From: Ehretia macrophylla
Lineage: Eukaryota > Streptophyta > Magnoliopsida > Boraginales > Ehretiaceae
Direction: 5' to 3'
Assembly: GCA_037974665.1 (NCBI GenBank)
Contig: CM075765.1
Span: 19,729,648 to 19,793,647, forward strand
DNA: 64,000 nt
Below the pieces are notes generated by a model, which had not been told where the DNA came from, did not search any database, and saw only the letters and a list, made by a program, of their open reading frames with translations. The position numbers were made by a program, and so were the translations under genes. Position 1 is the stretch's first letter. Each line of letters opens with the position of its first letter. This document shows positions 21,559 through 32,096 of the stretch, one piece after another.

Positions 21559-23615
21559 TGTAATACCCCTCAAATAGCATGACACCTCACACTTACACCA
21601 TATATTCATTTAAATGTTATTTTGTCTTATGTTTCGAGTCTTTTTCTAAGTAAATAAAAATATTTGGGGCCAACCTATAATTACTATATAATTAAATATC
21701 GTAAAGAGATAAGTTTAAGCTTAATCAAAACAAAAAAATTAAAATAAAGCAAGCTCATCTTCTCTCTCTCTCATCACCCAATTTTCCCACCCCAAAACAG
21801 AAAAAAAAAAAACAAAAACAAAAAAAAAAACAAAAAAACAAAACCAGCTGTAAAATCTTGGTGAAATAGCTTCTAAACTCTAAGCTTTTGAGTCCTAGCA
21901 TCTTTGGAACTCTAGTAAGTAAATGGGTTTAACTAGATTTTGTTATTTTCACTTGTTTAGATATATATGTTTATATTTCTATGTGCAAATTTGAATAATA
22001 TCATGACTAAATCTTTGTTGGATATCATATGAGCTTTGGGTTTATATGGGTTGAAGGTGGTAATGACCCTGTTTGTGCGTAGGTTGTGCATGTGGTTATA
22101 TTAACTTACTATAAATTGTGTTAGTAAAACATATGACTTAAATAGATAAAATTGTACAGCTCATATATGTTCATACCCGTGTATATATATGTGTAAATGA
22201 ATGATGTTAGCTTGTTAGACCAAAAAAATAAAAATAAAAATGATGTTAGCTTGGCCATGTGAATAGTAGTTTTGCCGTGTGTATGCCATAGAGAAGAAAA
22301 GATATTACATGTGATGTTTGATATATGATCAGATTGTGCTTTTTGTCAATTTGATAGGGAATCTTTTGTCTACATACATATAAGTTGTCTTTATAGAATA
22401 GTAAAAAGGTAGGAAGATACAAACATGAAAGACAATTTGATAGAGAAATGAATTGAAAGTGATGTTTTTGTCTTGGCTTATTTGATATGTATATGATGAA
22501 TTAAGTTGTGTAGTTGTAGGAATTTAATTGACCTTGGTAAAATAACTGAGTAAGCTTGGCATAATTAATTGAGTATATGACACTTATATGCTTAATATTA
22601 GCCTAATAAGTATAACTTTTTATGTTCCATAATCTCAGTAAGAATATTATTTTGCAGCATCTGTTCAACTGAGAGTATAATTAGAGAAAGGAAACTATAT
22701 CACTCTAGCACTGGATTGAGGTAAGTAAGATACCCACCATACACGTTCACTTCCTTTCAATTTGATTTATATACTCCTTACGCGCATTGATTCATTGTTG
22801 ATATACTATTCGTTATTTCTTGAATATACCACTTGTTCATCTTAGTTGTACTCTGTGACACCTAGACGACAGGATGCGATATATGATCGTCACTAGCCTC
22901 TAGGCATATTACAATGTTATTGTTACTGCCATGACAGGAGAGCTAGCTAATTTTTATCGGATCAATGGTTATTGTATTGTATTGTTAACCTGATCCAGAG
23001 TATTAATGGTCAAATATATTGTACAATGGTTATTTATATTGTTATTATCATGCAACTGTATAGGGATGTTCATATTCTATTTCATATTCTTCATACATTA
23101 TATATACTAGATGTTTAATTAATTTCTAAGTCTTTCACAGGGTATCCTACTTAATGAAATTTCTTTGCTCATTTTATTATAATGTCTTTGTAGAGGAAGG
23201 TAGGGAGGAATATCAGGGGGAAGAGTATCAGGGACAGGAGTACCAGGGAGAGGACTATCAGGGACCAGAGTACCTAGTTGAGGATCAGGCATAGACTTTC
23301 ACTAGTTGCGGTTTTTGGATGCTGGACTTTATTTCTGTAATCGGTTCAACATTATAGACAAACTTCCTAGTTAAGGATGATGTAATTTTTGAGGAAATGG
23401 ATGTGTAAATATAAATAGAACTAAGTCTTGTGTATTACTTACAGGAGTTGTACTCGTATTGATAATCGTGGTATATAGATGCTCTAATGTAATTTTTGGA
23501 GATTGATTGTTATTAATAATTGTTGGGCTAGATCACCTTGCAGGTTTAGGTTGTTTAACTTAGGTCTATGACATCACGTCTCTGAATTTGCCCTTGCAAA
23601 TTTGGGTATATTACA
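21559..23615 (+). mobile_element. probable solo LTR of a Ty3 chromovirus
   Basis: It starts TGTAATACCCCTC and ends GGGTATATTACA, the TG...CA and near-inverted ends usual for large chromovirus LTRs. Inside are a CTCTCTCTCTCATCACCC leader-like tract near 21760-21785 and GGATTGAGGTAAGTAAGAT at 22711, which resembles GATTGAGGTAAGTAGGG of the LTR at 58644-60588. No internal coding region adjoins. The 5 bp flanks do not match exactly (AATAT left; AATAT two bases beyond the right end), so the right edge may be misread. Confidence 0.55.
23165..23295 (+). other. short GGGAYCAG-rich tandem motif within the LTR
   Basis: About 60 bp of imperfect 15 bp units give the reading EEYQGEEYQGQEYQGEDYQG before a stop. 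Most likely a minisatellite inside the LTR rather than a gene. Confidence 0.5.
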
Positions 23616-23895
23616 TTAATATCAATGATGAGCATATTTATTTGGCCATTAGGTGCTAAAATCCAGTATATTCCGTTTTATGTCTCATCTGCTCTAGAAA
23701 GTTGGACATTCAATTCAGGATAAGTAGATTCTCAAATTAGAAAAAAGAAAGGAATGCATCCTTACAACCTTGAAGTTATATGGTGGGAATTGATATTCCT
23801 GAATGGGTTGGGAATATTGGAATGACATTTTTTGTTATATTCTAATTTCCATGCTTCGTATCAAGTAATGAACTTCAAAATTTCATTCTTAAGAC

Positions 23896-24981
23896 TAGAG
23901 GTAGTAAATGGGCCAGCCCGGCCGGGCCGGGCCGAATCATGGGTTAAGAAAAATGAGTTTGACTCAGCACATAGATTTCGTGGGCTGAGCTGGGTTAGGC
24001 TCAATTATTGAAATATAGGACTCAACTCGACCCACGAACCCGCTACCACGAGTCGCAAGTTGGGCAGGGCCAGCCCATCTTTTTATATATATATATATTT
24101 TATTAGTGTGTTCTAAATTTTGATAGTTAGATTAATAACGAAAAAAACTTAAACTTAACATTTTTTACGAAAAAATTAATTAAACAATTAATAAGACATA
24201 AGTTGATTGATAATATTAATATAAATGATAAAACATTACTTAACAAACTACAAATTCACGAGACATGGATACGTTACTAATAAACATAAAAAAAGAACAT
24301 TAAATAAATGCTTGAAGAAAGTTGGTGGAGAAGTTCTCTATTTTATTATGCTCTTTGTGCGAGTGCTGGGCTTGTTGGTGGTGGCAGTGGCAGTGGTTGA
24401 TGATTAAAATAGTTTGGAACATTTGAGTGTTCAGATACAAGATGTCTTACAAGCGTTCCCGTTCTAAATTAACGACGAAATATATATTTATGTTCACAAT
24501 AGTTACAAATTACATACCCATGTTCTTCAAAGTAAGCAATTATTCCAAATATTTGAACGTAATCGTTGTGAAAGATTTTATTCCTCCATTGCCATAGATA
24601 TTGTGTATTTTCTTGTAGTAAAATAAAGAGACAATAGGTAGTAAAATAAATATATAGTTTTGTAGTAAAATAAAGTTGAATACACTAACTATTTATAAAA
24701 AAAATTTCATGTACAAATTATAATTTCAAGATGGGCTTTATTTGGGCTCAAGGGGCGCCTGTGCTAGGTTCGAGCTGGATTGGGCTAAGTTTATGGGCTG
24801 AGCTGAGTTGGGTTTGGACATAAATGAGTTGAGTCAAAAAATATATGACCCAATTCAGCCCACCTATATGTAGTGGGCTGAGCCGAATCGAACCCACTTT
24901 CATTCGAGTTGGGCTGGCCTCAAATTTTCGTGCACTGAGTTGAATTGGGCTTGTGTCGGTCCGACCCAAATGTCACCTCTA
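23896..24981. mobile_element. hAT transposon, 1086 bp, perfect 8 bp target duplication
   Basis: Ends are TAGAGGTAGTAAATGGG and, in reverse complement, TAGAGGTGACATTTGGG. Flanks are CTTAAGAC at 23888-23895 and 24982-24989. Subterminal regions are rich in GGGCTGAGC and GGCCCAGC-type motifs, as in many plant hATs. The interior keeps a broken BED-type zinc finger, so this is an internally deleted derivative of a coding element. Confidence 0.9.
24421..24594 (-). pseudogene. BED zinc finger remnant of hAT transposase
   Basis: The minus strand reads WQWRNKIFHNDYVQIFG, then FEEHGYVICNYCEHKYIFRR, one in-frame stop, then TGTLVRHLVSEHSN. C-x2-C followed by the L-x-R-H-L-x3-H pattern is the BED-type zinc finger found at the N-terminus of plant hAT transposases, where it binds the transposon ends. 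The catalytic and dimerisation domains are missing. Confidence 0.7.
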
Positions 24982-26190
24982 CTTAAGACAATTAATGTGA
25001 TTTCCACGAATTGAGAATAACCATTCCAGACAAAACACATTAGATTAGCCCATATGAATGAACTTATTTATAAAATAATCAAAATGCTCTTTCGAAATAT
25101 AACATGTATATAATAATAATAAAATTTATTATCAAATGACCATAATACCCCTTCAAAATATAACATGTATATAATAACAAAAGGGTAATCTTCTCATTTT
25201 GTAAAAGTCATTACTAATACTACCCTAGTATACTGAATACAAAACATGGTTTGAAATAAATACATCAATTCCTATCTTTATTCTTATAGCATACGAAGTA
25301 TGATATACTCTTTACCATATTCCATTCACAGCTTCATTTCATTCCTTAACTCATTTTATTCTTGTCTAAATTTATTCTAAAATATCAATCGCCACTTAAT
25401 AGTTTATCATCCACTCCAGACTTTTATCTAGGTTCAATAATATACCTCGAAAAAGAGAAAAACCCATAATAGATTCAGAAATGAAATAAACACAGTGGTT
25501 TCTAATTGAGAGAAAGAATTAACGGGAATTATATTAAGATAGCAATTGGCACACTGGAATGAGTTGGGATTCGAATAATATTTCAACTTTATTTCAAATT
25601 TCATGCTTGGTATGAGGAATTAACTTGGGAATCGCATTCTCAAAGTAATCTCATCCTCCCGTACATAAAATTAGTCATTCTAGAGCAAACATACATAGGA
25701 TTAGATCATTCAAATGTAGTTGAGAATAAACTTATTTCTCAAATGACTAAAATACATGTTCAAAACATAATATTTACATTTCATTCCTTAGCTCATTTTA
25801 TTTATGTCTAAATTTATTCTAATGTACCAATCGCTACTTAAATATACTATAACAAAAAGAATTTGAATAATATGTTTAATGCAATCGTGTCTCGCCTAGT
25901 AATTTAGAGAGAGAGAGATTTTTTATTTGACATGTTCTCTTTTATTGAAAGTATCATTAATCATTGAGGCATGCTTACTTCATGTTTGAAAGTGAGAGTA
26001 ATTCTTTAGTCAGTCCAAATTGACCATTAGCCCACTCATATACAAGTGGGCCCCACATACTGTAGGACCTACTCTATATCTCTAGGGGTGATGGTCAACC
26101 CAGGCTGACCAAATAATTTTCATGAAAAGTACGTAACTCATTGTTATGGTAGTTTCAGAAGCTGCCATTTACGGTTAGTACATGAGAAAA

Positions 26191-26540
26191 ATAGCACATT
26201 TAGTCGCTATTGTTTCAAAAAAATTTCAATTTCGTTCTTATTATTTTTTTAAAAGTTTCAATTTTATCCCTATTGTTTAACATTTCTCAATTTCATCCTT
26301 ATTGTTTCCCAAAATTTTTTAATTTTATCCCTATTATTTTAAAAAGTTTTAAATTCGTCCCTATTATTTTCAAAAAGTTTCAAATTCGTCCTTATTATTT
26401 TTAAAAAGTTTCAATTTCGTCCCTATTATTTCTCTAAAGTTTCAAATTCATCACTATTATTTAAAATTAATCAATTTAGTCCATATTATTTTTAAAAAAA
26501 TTTAAAATTCGTCCCTATTATTTTCTAAAAAAATTCAAAT
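26191..26540. mobile_element. foldback-type element, one arm of sub-repeats
   Basis: Starts ATAGCACATTTAGTCGCTAT, like the element at 40968-41400, and consists of about 35 bp units TTTCAAATTCGTCCCTATTA. The inverted right arm is missing or too diverged to see. Confidence 0.55.
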
Positions 26541-27401
26541 TATGCATTCATAAAATTATCTAGCCATGAAAAATTAATAAATATGCATAATATAATTATT
26601 GTCATGATATATTACCTTAGCTTTGCTTGATTATGTGGTGTGTATTTTATTATGCAATAATTAAGAATTTAAGATGGTTTGTTAGGAAGAAGAACTTGAG
26701 GTGGACGAAGAAGATGGTGAAGAGTTTAAGAGAATGGGATTTCGATTTTGGGAAGAAGAACGAAAGAAAAAATTATTATTTTTAATTAAATTAGATTAAT
26801 CATTAGGAGACAAAAAGAAAAAAAAGTTAAGGAGTTGTGGTCGGAGTTAAGCAGTGAAGCTTATTCCACTTGAATGCTCTATCTTTATTGAAAAGCTTTG
26901 AAGAAATATCTCTTAATTTCAATGCTATATTGTTAACACCAACTGAAAAATCAAAACTCAGCTAAATAGTTGAATATGTGGTCAAGGAGTATATATGGGT
27001 CGTAAGAGCAATGTTTCAAAAATCTTTAATAGCTGAAAGTGAATACATGAAATGGTTGGTATTATATCGTAACTATCGTTGTCACTAAGCATGATTGGTC
27101 ATCATGAAAACAACAGTTGTGAAAATTAATCGTCCAACGTAGAAGCTTTAACAACGAGTGACCCAATTCATTGGGCGACTACAAGGTCAACGATCGACTT
27201 CAGTGCTGTACAATGTACCAATACTAGTCTCTCTTTGAAAGTTCAAGATTCCCGAAAAATAAATGTGTGCGTTTTAAGTTAAGATATTTTTCTCTTCTCG
27301 TATTAATTTTTTGAACGCAACAAGAATTTGTATTCTCCGGTCTAACATTATAATATTAAAAGAGAAATTCAACACTTATTAATAATTGTTCATATAATTT
27401 T

Positions 27402-27506
27402 TTATAACAGTATTAATAATTCATAAGTCATCATACCCCTGAAATTCATGGGGGTGCCGCCATAGTAGAATAGAGGAGGCGGTGCTGTATAATCTGGTGT
27501 AAACTG
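27402..27506 (-). pseudogene. exon-like frame in copy C, QFTPDYTAPPPLF, unrecognised
   Basis: Acceptor GAGTTTGCAG is followed by QFTPDYTAPPPLFYYGGTPM, then NFRGMMTYELLILL and TAA, 35 codons like copy B. An extended frame to 27590 is open but reads through the intron-like AT-rich tract. No other exon of the gene was recognised. Confidence 0.45.
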
Positions 27507-28379
27507 CTGCAAACTCAAATTAAAATTCTTATTATAATAACAATAATATTTCAATAAAAAAAATTTGGTTGGTTGGTTGAAGCTTAGCATTATGTGCGCC
27601 TGGGAGTAATGTCAACTCATGAAACTTGGTGAAAAATATTACGATTTACACTTATTTTCTGTTAGGTGAGCTTTGCGTTACCTTAGAAGTTATCCATTTT
27701 ATCGTCGTGCATGGTACATTGGGTCAGGAATGAATTCATAATTTTTATTTAGTAAGGTTAAAAACACATTGTTTAACATGCTTTTATATGCATATACTTT
27801 GTTAAATTTAGGAAAATTAAAATGAATAATTTGTATTAGTGAGAGGTAATTTGGGTTTTAGCTTAAAAATATCTTAAAAATACACGTATTTTATAAAAAT
27901 AAGTTTGAGTGATTGAGAGTTACTGCCTCCACTCATTTCTTTAATGACTCTGCCCTTGGCTGCAACGAAAGCATTTGGGAAAAGCCCAAAATCTCATTAC
28001 GTTATTTAAACAGGAACATAGAAGACATTGTCGTTATGATTGAAACATATTTCGTTTTTCAATTTGCTCGAGTAATTAATTATTGTGGCTTTCGTGATTT
28101 CCTTAATTTTTCTGGAGTAATCTTCCTTTCTAATTTGAGGGTGAATTGTAAAACATCTCGTGTTTTTGCTGAAATTATACGTTACATATATTTTATAATA
28201 ATGGAATAATTTGATAACCATTGTCATGATTTATAAGATTGTAGCAAAAAACCTTTTAGCTTAGAGGGAGCCATCTAAAACTCAAGCGGTTGTTAGTCGT
28301 TAGATTATTATAATATTGTATGATCTAACGTTCAACTTTTGTTAATTTTTCCACTTTACCTTTAATTCAATTCTAAGAA

Positions 28380-28543
28380 ATGCTAGATATCGCACGTTTT
28401 TTCATTACTCTTTTATCACCTTCTTATTTGTCATACCAACTGAATAACCGTTTTGTATTTTTCTTTTTTCTTTTGACATATCAACTAAGTATAACACGTA
28501 GGAGGATATAAAATAAGTACTAGAAAAGATATGATATGTAGCA
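28380..28543. mobile_element. foldback MITE within copy C
   Basis: Counterpart of 12190-12350 in inverted orientation: ATGCTAGATATCGCACG at the left and GATATGATATGTAGC at the right, with internal TTGACATATCAACTAAGTAT. Confidence 0.6.
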
Positions 28544-28725
28544 ATGCTCTTTAATTCCTGAAGTGCTTTAATTATATATATATAATATCGTTGCCAACCT
28601 TGACTAATTCAGAAGATTAAACAAATCTTGCAAGCAATAACTAGCTTCTGTTAAGTTACCATCTAATCTAAAAGCTTAAGCTATTAAAGAATGGTTTGTT
28701 ATATTATTTACCATCTTTAACATGC

Positions 28726-30215
28726 TGATGGGTGCTTAGCTTAGGATAAAATTAATGTCAATTCTAAGCCAAGTTTTAACTCGCAAGTGCACGAGTGATT
28801 GTAGTGTAGTGTGCTAGTGCGAGGTCGAATCCACAGGGAGACAATTTGAAAATTTGTAGAAAAGTGTAAGTAAAGTGCCTAAGTAATTAAACTAAATTAA
28901 ATTGTAAATTGAGTGATTTGAACGAAAGTTAACTAAAAATAAAATAAAAGTGAAATTAAATGCGAAAACTAAAATTAAATATGAAAGTTGAAATTGAAGT
29001 TTGATCACTATTGGGAAAGGTTTAGGGATCGGATTCCTATGCAAAGTTGAATTCTAGGCTCGAACTTAGGATTTCCTATTTTGATGCAAAATTAGACTAC
29101 AAGCCTAATTAATTAAATAATCACCTAAAGTTAACTAATTAACGAGTTAGACCTAGTTTAGAGGTGCAACGCTATCTCCAAGTCCTTTATCTAGCCAGAG
29201 TATAGATTTGTCCTAAAATCCTAAGCTTACGAGTTAATTAATTAAGTGGAGGAAAACTACGGTACAACCTATAGTTTTCGCAATAAAGCTCAATTTATAT
29301 ATTTGATCTTTTGTATGAATTCCTATAAAACACTAGCTACAAGCGTAATGAATTAATAGGAAATAAATAATAAAGCACGTAAATCAAATATATAAAACTC
29401 GCATCAAAATATTCAAACCAAGTTCAAGACCATAAAATTAAATTATTACATAGTAATCCTACCCTAAACAATGAATTAATTATTCATATTCAACAAAACT
29501 GAATCAATATTATAAAAAGAAAGTAAATTAAACTTCTCCATAAATTAATTCGAATCTGTTGAAAACAATAATTTAATCTAAATCCCAACTGAAAATTGAA
29601 GAAGAATTTATGAAAAGAAATAAACCGAACTTGCTGCTGTTTTTTTCCTCGTCGCCAAAGCCTTTTTTTTCCTTCGTTGCTTACTGTTTCGCTCTCTGTT
29701 TTTTCCTTTTTTTCCTCTGCGTCGCACTCCTTCTTTCGTCCCCTTTTTGCTGCGTTGCTGTTGCTGCTTTTATAAGCACATGAGGCCGGCCTATTCATGT
29801 TGGGCTGGCCAAGTCCACGTTGGACTTGGCTAAAATCTTTTTTTTGACCTTTCAATGCCAAGTCCACCGTGGACTTGGCATACTTTTTTTATTTTTTTGT
29901 TTTTCAATGCCAAGTCCAACGTGGACTTGGCATATATATAAATTTATTTTATATTATTCTTTTTTTCTTTTGTTTTCTTCATTTTTTTTTTTTTTTTGTT
30001 CATTTGTAATTCCTTTCACCATACTTCATCATTCACGAACAAATTTTTGCTATCTGCTTTTTCATCCAATTTCTTTCAATTCAGCCCAAAATACTTTTTC
30101 ATCATTCAATTCTTACATGCACAAAAACACAAATAAAATGATCAAATATTTTAATTAATGTGCAAAATTAATTCTAAAAATGTAAAGAAATAAATCCAAA
30201 AATATGAATATATCA
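28726..30215 (-). repeat. Athila 3' LTR
   Basis: On the minus strand it begins TGATATATTC and ends GCACCCATCA. It is nearly identical to the 5' LTR at 38151-39641. A TATA-like CTTATAAAAGC lies near 29767-29777, with three palindromes upstream of it. Confidence 0.95.
29808..29934. promoter_or_regulatory. three palindromic repeats upstream of the Athila LTR TATA box
   Basis: CCAAGTCCACGTTGGACTTGG, CCAAGTCCACCGTGGACTTGG and CCAAGTCCAACGTGGACTTGG occur at about 50 bp spacing (29810, 29860, 29911). Each reads nearly the same on both strands. They lie 35-165 bp upstream of the TATA-like CTTATAAAAGC on the element's coding strand. Position and repetition suggest a binding site for a dimeric regulator; this is inference. 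The other LTR has the same set at 39235-39360. Confidence 0.55.
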
Positions 30216-32096
30216 ACACCCCCAAACCTACCTCTTGCTTGTCCTCAAGCAAGACTAGGCTCTAAGGTAATATTCAAGTTCTCAAGAGATTGCGCTAACG
30301 AATCAATCAACTCTAATAAAAGGACAAGGTTCGGGGAACGATTGATCCTATGATGTAGTAGTTAAGCGAACTTATTTGGATCTCTCTCTTTAAAGGCAAA
30401 ACATGTTTTCTACAAGACTACACCAAACATTATCAAGTCTCCACGTAACTAAGAAACAAGACAACTTAATACAATTAGATCATAATACTTGTAACCCTAT
30501 TGCCTTTATAGTCCTCCATACATGCCTTTCACCTTTTTTATTCATCCTAAAACATAAAAGTAAACATATTTCATCTCTTTTTTATTAGGTGCTTGGTCCC
30601 AGACGGTTAACTCAACACCCCATGTAACGAGCTTTCGAGATCATCAATCCCAACCACTTAAGGCTCAGGTTGATAGGCTTTGAAAGGCCACATGCGTACC
30701 CTACTTGCTCGAAATGTTGAACACCGAAACACCGCACACCTTAAGCACATATCCCTAAAGATAGATAATGAATACAAGGACAGTGGTGCTAAGAGATAGA
30801 CGTAAATAATTTTTCTATTGTTTTATTTTCTTGTTTTTCTGTTTTCATTTGATTTTTTTTTTTTTTTTTTTTTTGACTTTTTTGACTTTTTTCTTTTTTA
30901 CTATAAGGGCTCAGGCACACAAACAAGACTACTCAAGCGAGAGCACTTATATCACAACCACATCATATCTTATTATCTTATCACCAAGCCATGGGACCAC
31001 AATAGTCTAAGCATAATCTCACAGTCCCCACGCCTCGCATTCATCGAAGTCAATCCTAAAAGTTAAACTCAAAACTACCTCATAAAATCAAGAACCACTT
31101 ACTCTCCTCAATCACTTCATAAGAGCTAATCAATACATCATCACAATTCCTCAATTACTAGAAAATTCACCACAAATCCACAAAAAATATAAAGATCAAA
31201 AACATTTTCAATTTTTTTTCACATTTTGTTCAAGTTTTCCCCAAAACAACAATAGACACAATTAAACACCCACACCCCCAAACCTAAAGTTTGCTTGTCC
31301 TCAAGCAAATAAAGTTAAAACATGCTAGGGGTATGCGAATGGGAAAATATCAGATAATGAGAACCCAATAGTAAAAATGCATGAATAGAAAACAATTAAG
31401 AGAAATAGAGGGAGTAGATGGACATACCTGAAGTCATCGATAATGAAAAGAAAGGGAACCCTTCACATCTACAACTTGTAATTAAGCTCAAGAGCAAAGC
31501 AATAGAGGATAAGGCAAAATAAAATGAAAATACAATAAAATAATAAAAATATTTTTTACTTTTTCATTTTTTATATTTTTTTGTTGGCCGACCCTATTTA
31601 CATCCCCATACAAAGGCTCCAAACTCTGGGAGGCACTAAAGCCGACTCACTAAAAATAAATAAGCACAATGAAACAATAAAGATAGCTAGAATGCAAATA
31701 CCTGGATTCATTTAATGTCAGCCAGTAAGACAAATCTTGTGAAACTTCAGAAATGGAGTTAACTAAGTACATTAAAAATGCGGAGGAGAGGCCATTAATT
31801 TCAAACCACCAACGTACTCAAACCCCAGACATCTTCCCATACTTAAGAGGGAAGGCCAGGCATTACGCTTTCGGCCAGTGATTTTACTTTCATAGTATCC
31901 ATCCTAATTAACCCCAAGACTTCCATTACACAAGATAATCCATTTTCGAGAAAATGGTAAAGCCCACTATAACCCAGTGGAGGTCCAACCGAAAAGTTGA
32001 GAAACATAATTAAAGAAAGTAAAATAAAGTAATTATTCCTAGGGTGCCTCCTAGAAGCGCTGCATTTAACGCCGACAGCCAGGCGAATGTCATTGT
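30216..32096 (-). other. Athila 3' internal region without recognisable env
   Basis: About 1.9 kb between the gag-pol stop and the 3' LTR. Many Athila elements carry an env-like frame here; I see none (the frame at 31843-32100 is short and lacks membrane segments). A polypurine tract GGTTTGGGGGTGT abuts the LTR at about 30216-30228. A related block, GCTTGAGGACAAGCAAACTT with TAGGTTTGGGGGTGT, is repeated 1.05 kb upstream at about 31268-31312. Confidence 0.75.

Larger units (their letters stand above)
23616..26190. repeat. diverged direct repeats around a hAT element
   Basis: Outside the hAT, 23790-23895 plus 24990-25395 matches 25545-25845 (GAATGAGTTGGGATTCGAAT, TAAATTTATTCTAA). Part of it recurs at 40815-40970 with the phrase AACCCATAATAGATTCAGAA. 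No gene is seen. Confidence 0.6.
26690..28720 (-). repeat. duplicated segment, copy C (right arm of the inverted duplication)
   Basis: Reverse complement of copy A (and, for 26690-27480, of copy B), continuing after the Athila insertion at 39647-39945. Copy C lacks the MITE and the retroposon seen in copy A. Confidence 0.8.

Noticed and set aside
27913-28227. Overlapping frames of 98 and 73 codons in copy C
   Set aside because: Both strands are open by chance; the copy A counterpart does not preserve either frame and no protein family is evident.
29490-30158. Frames inside the Athila LTRs (also 38915-39584)
   Set aside because: They lie in LTR regulatory sequence, are rich in F/S/K homopolymers and are not part of gag-pol.
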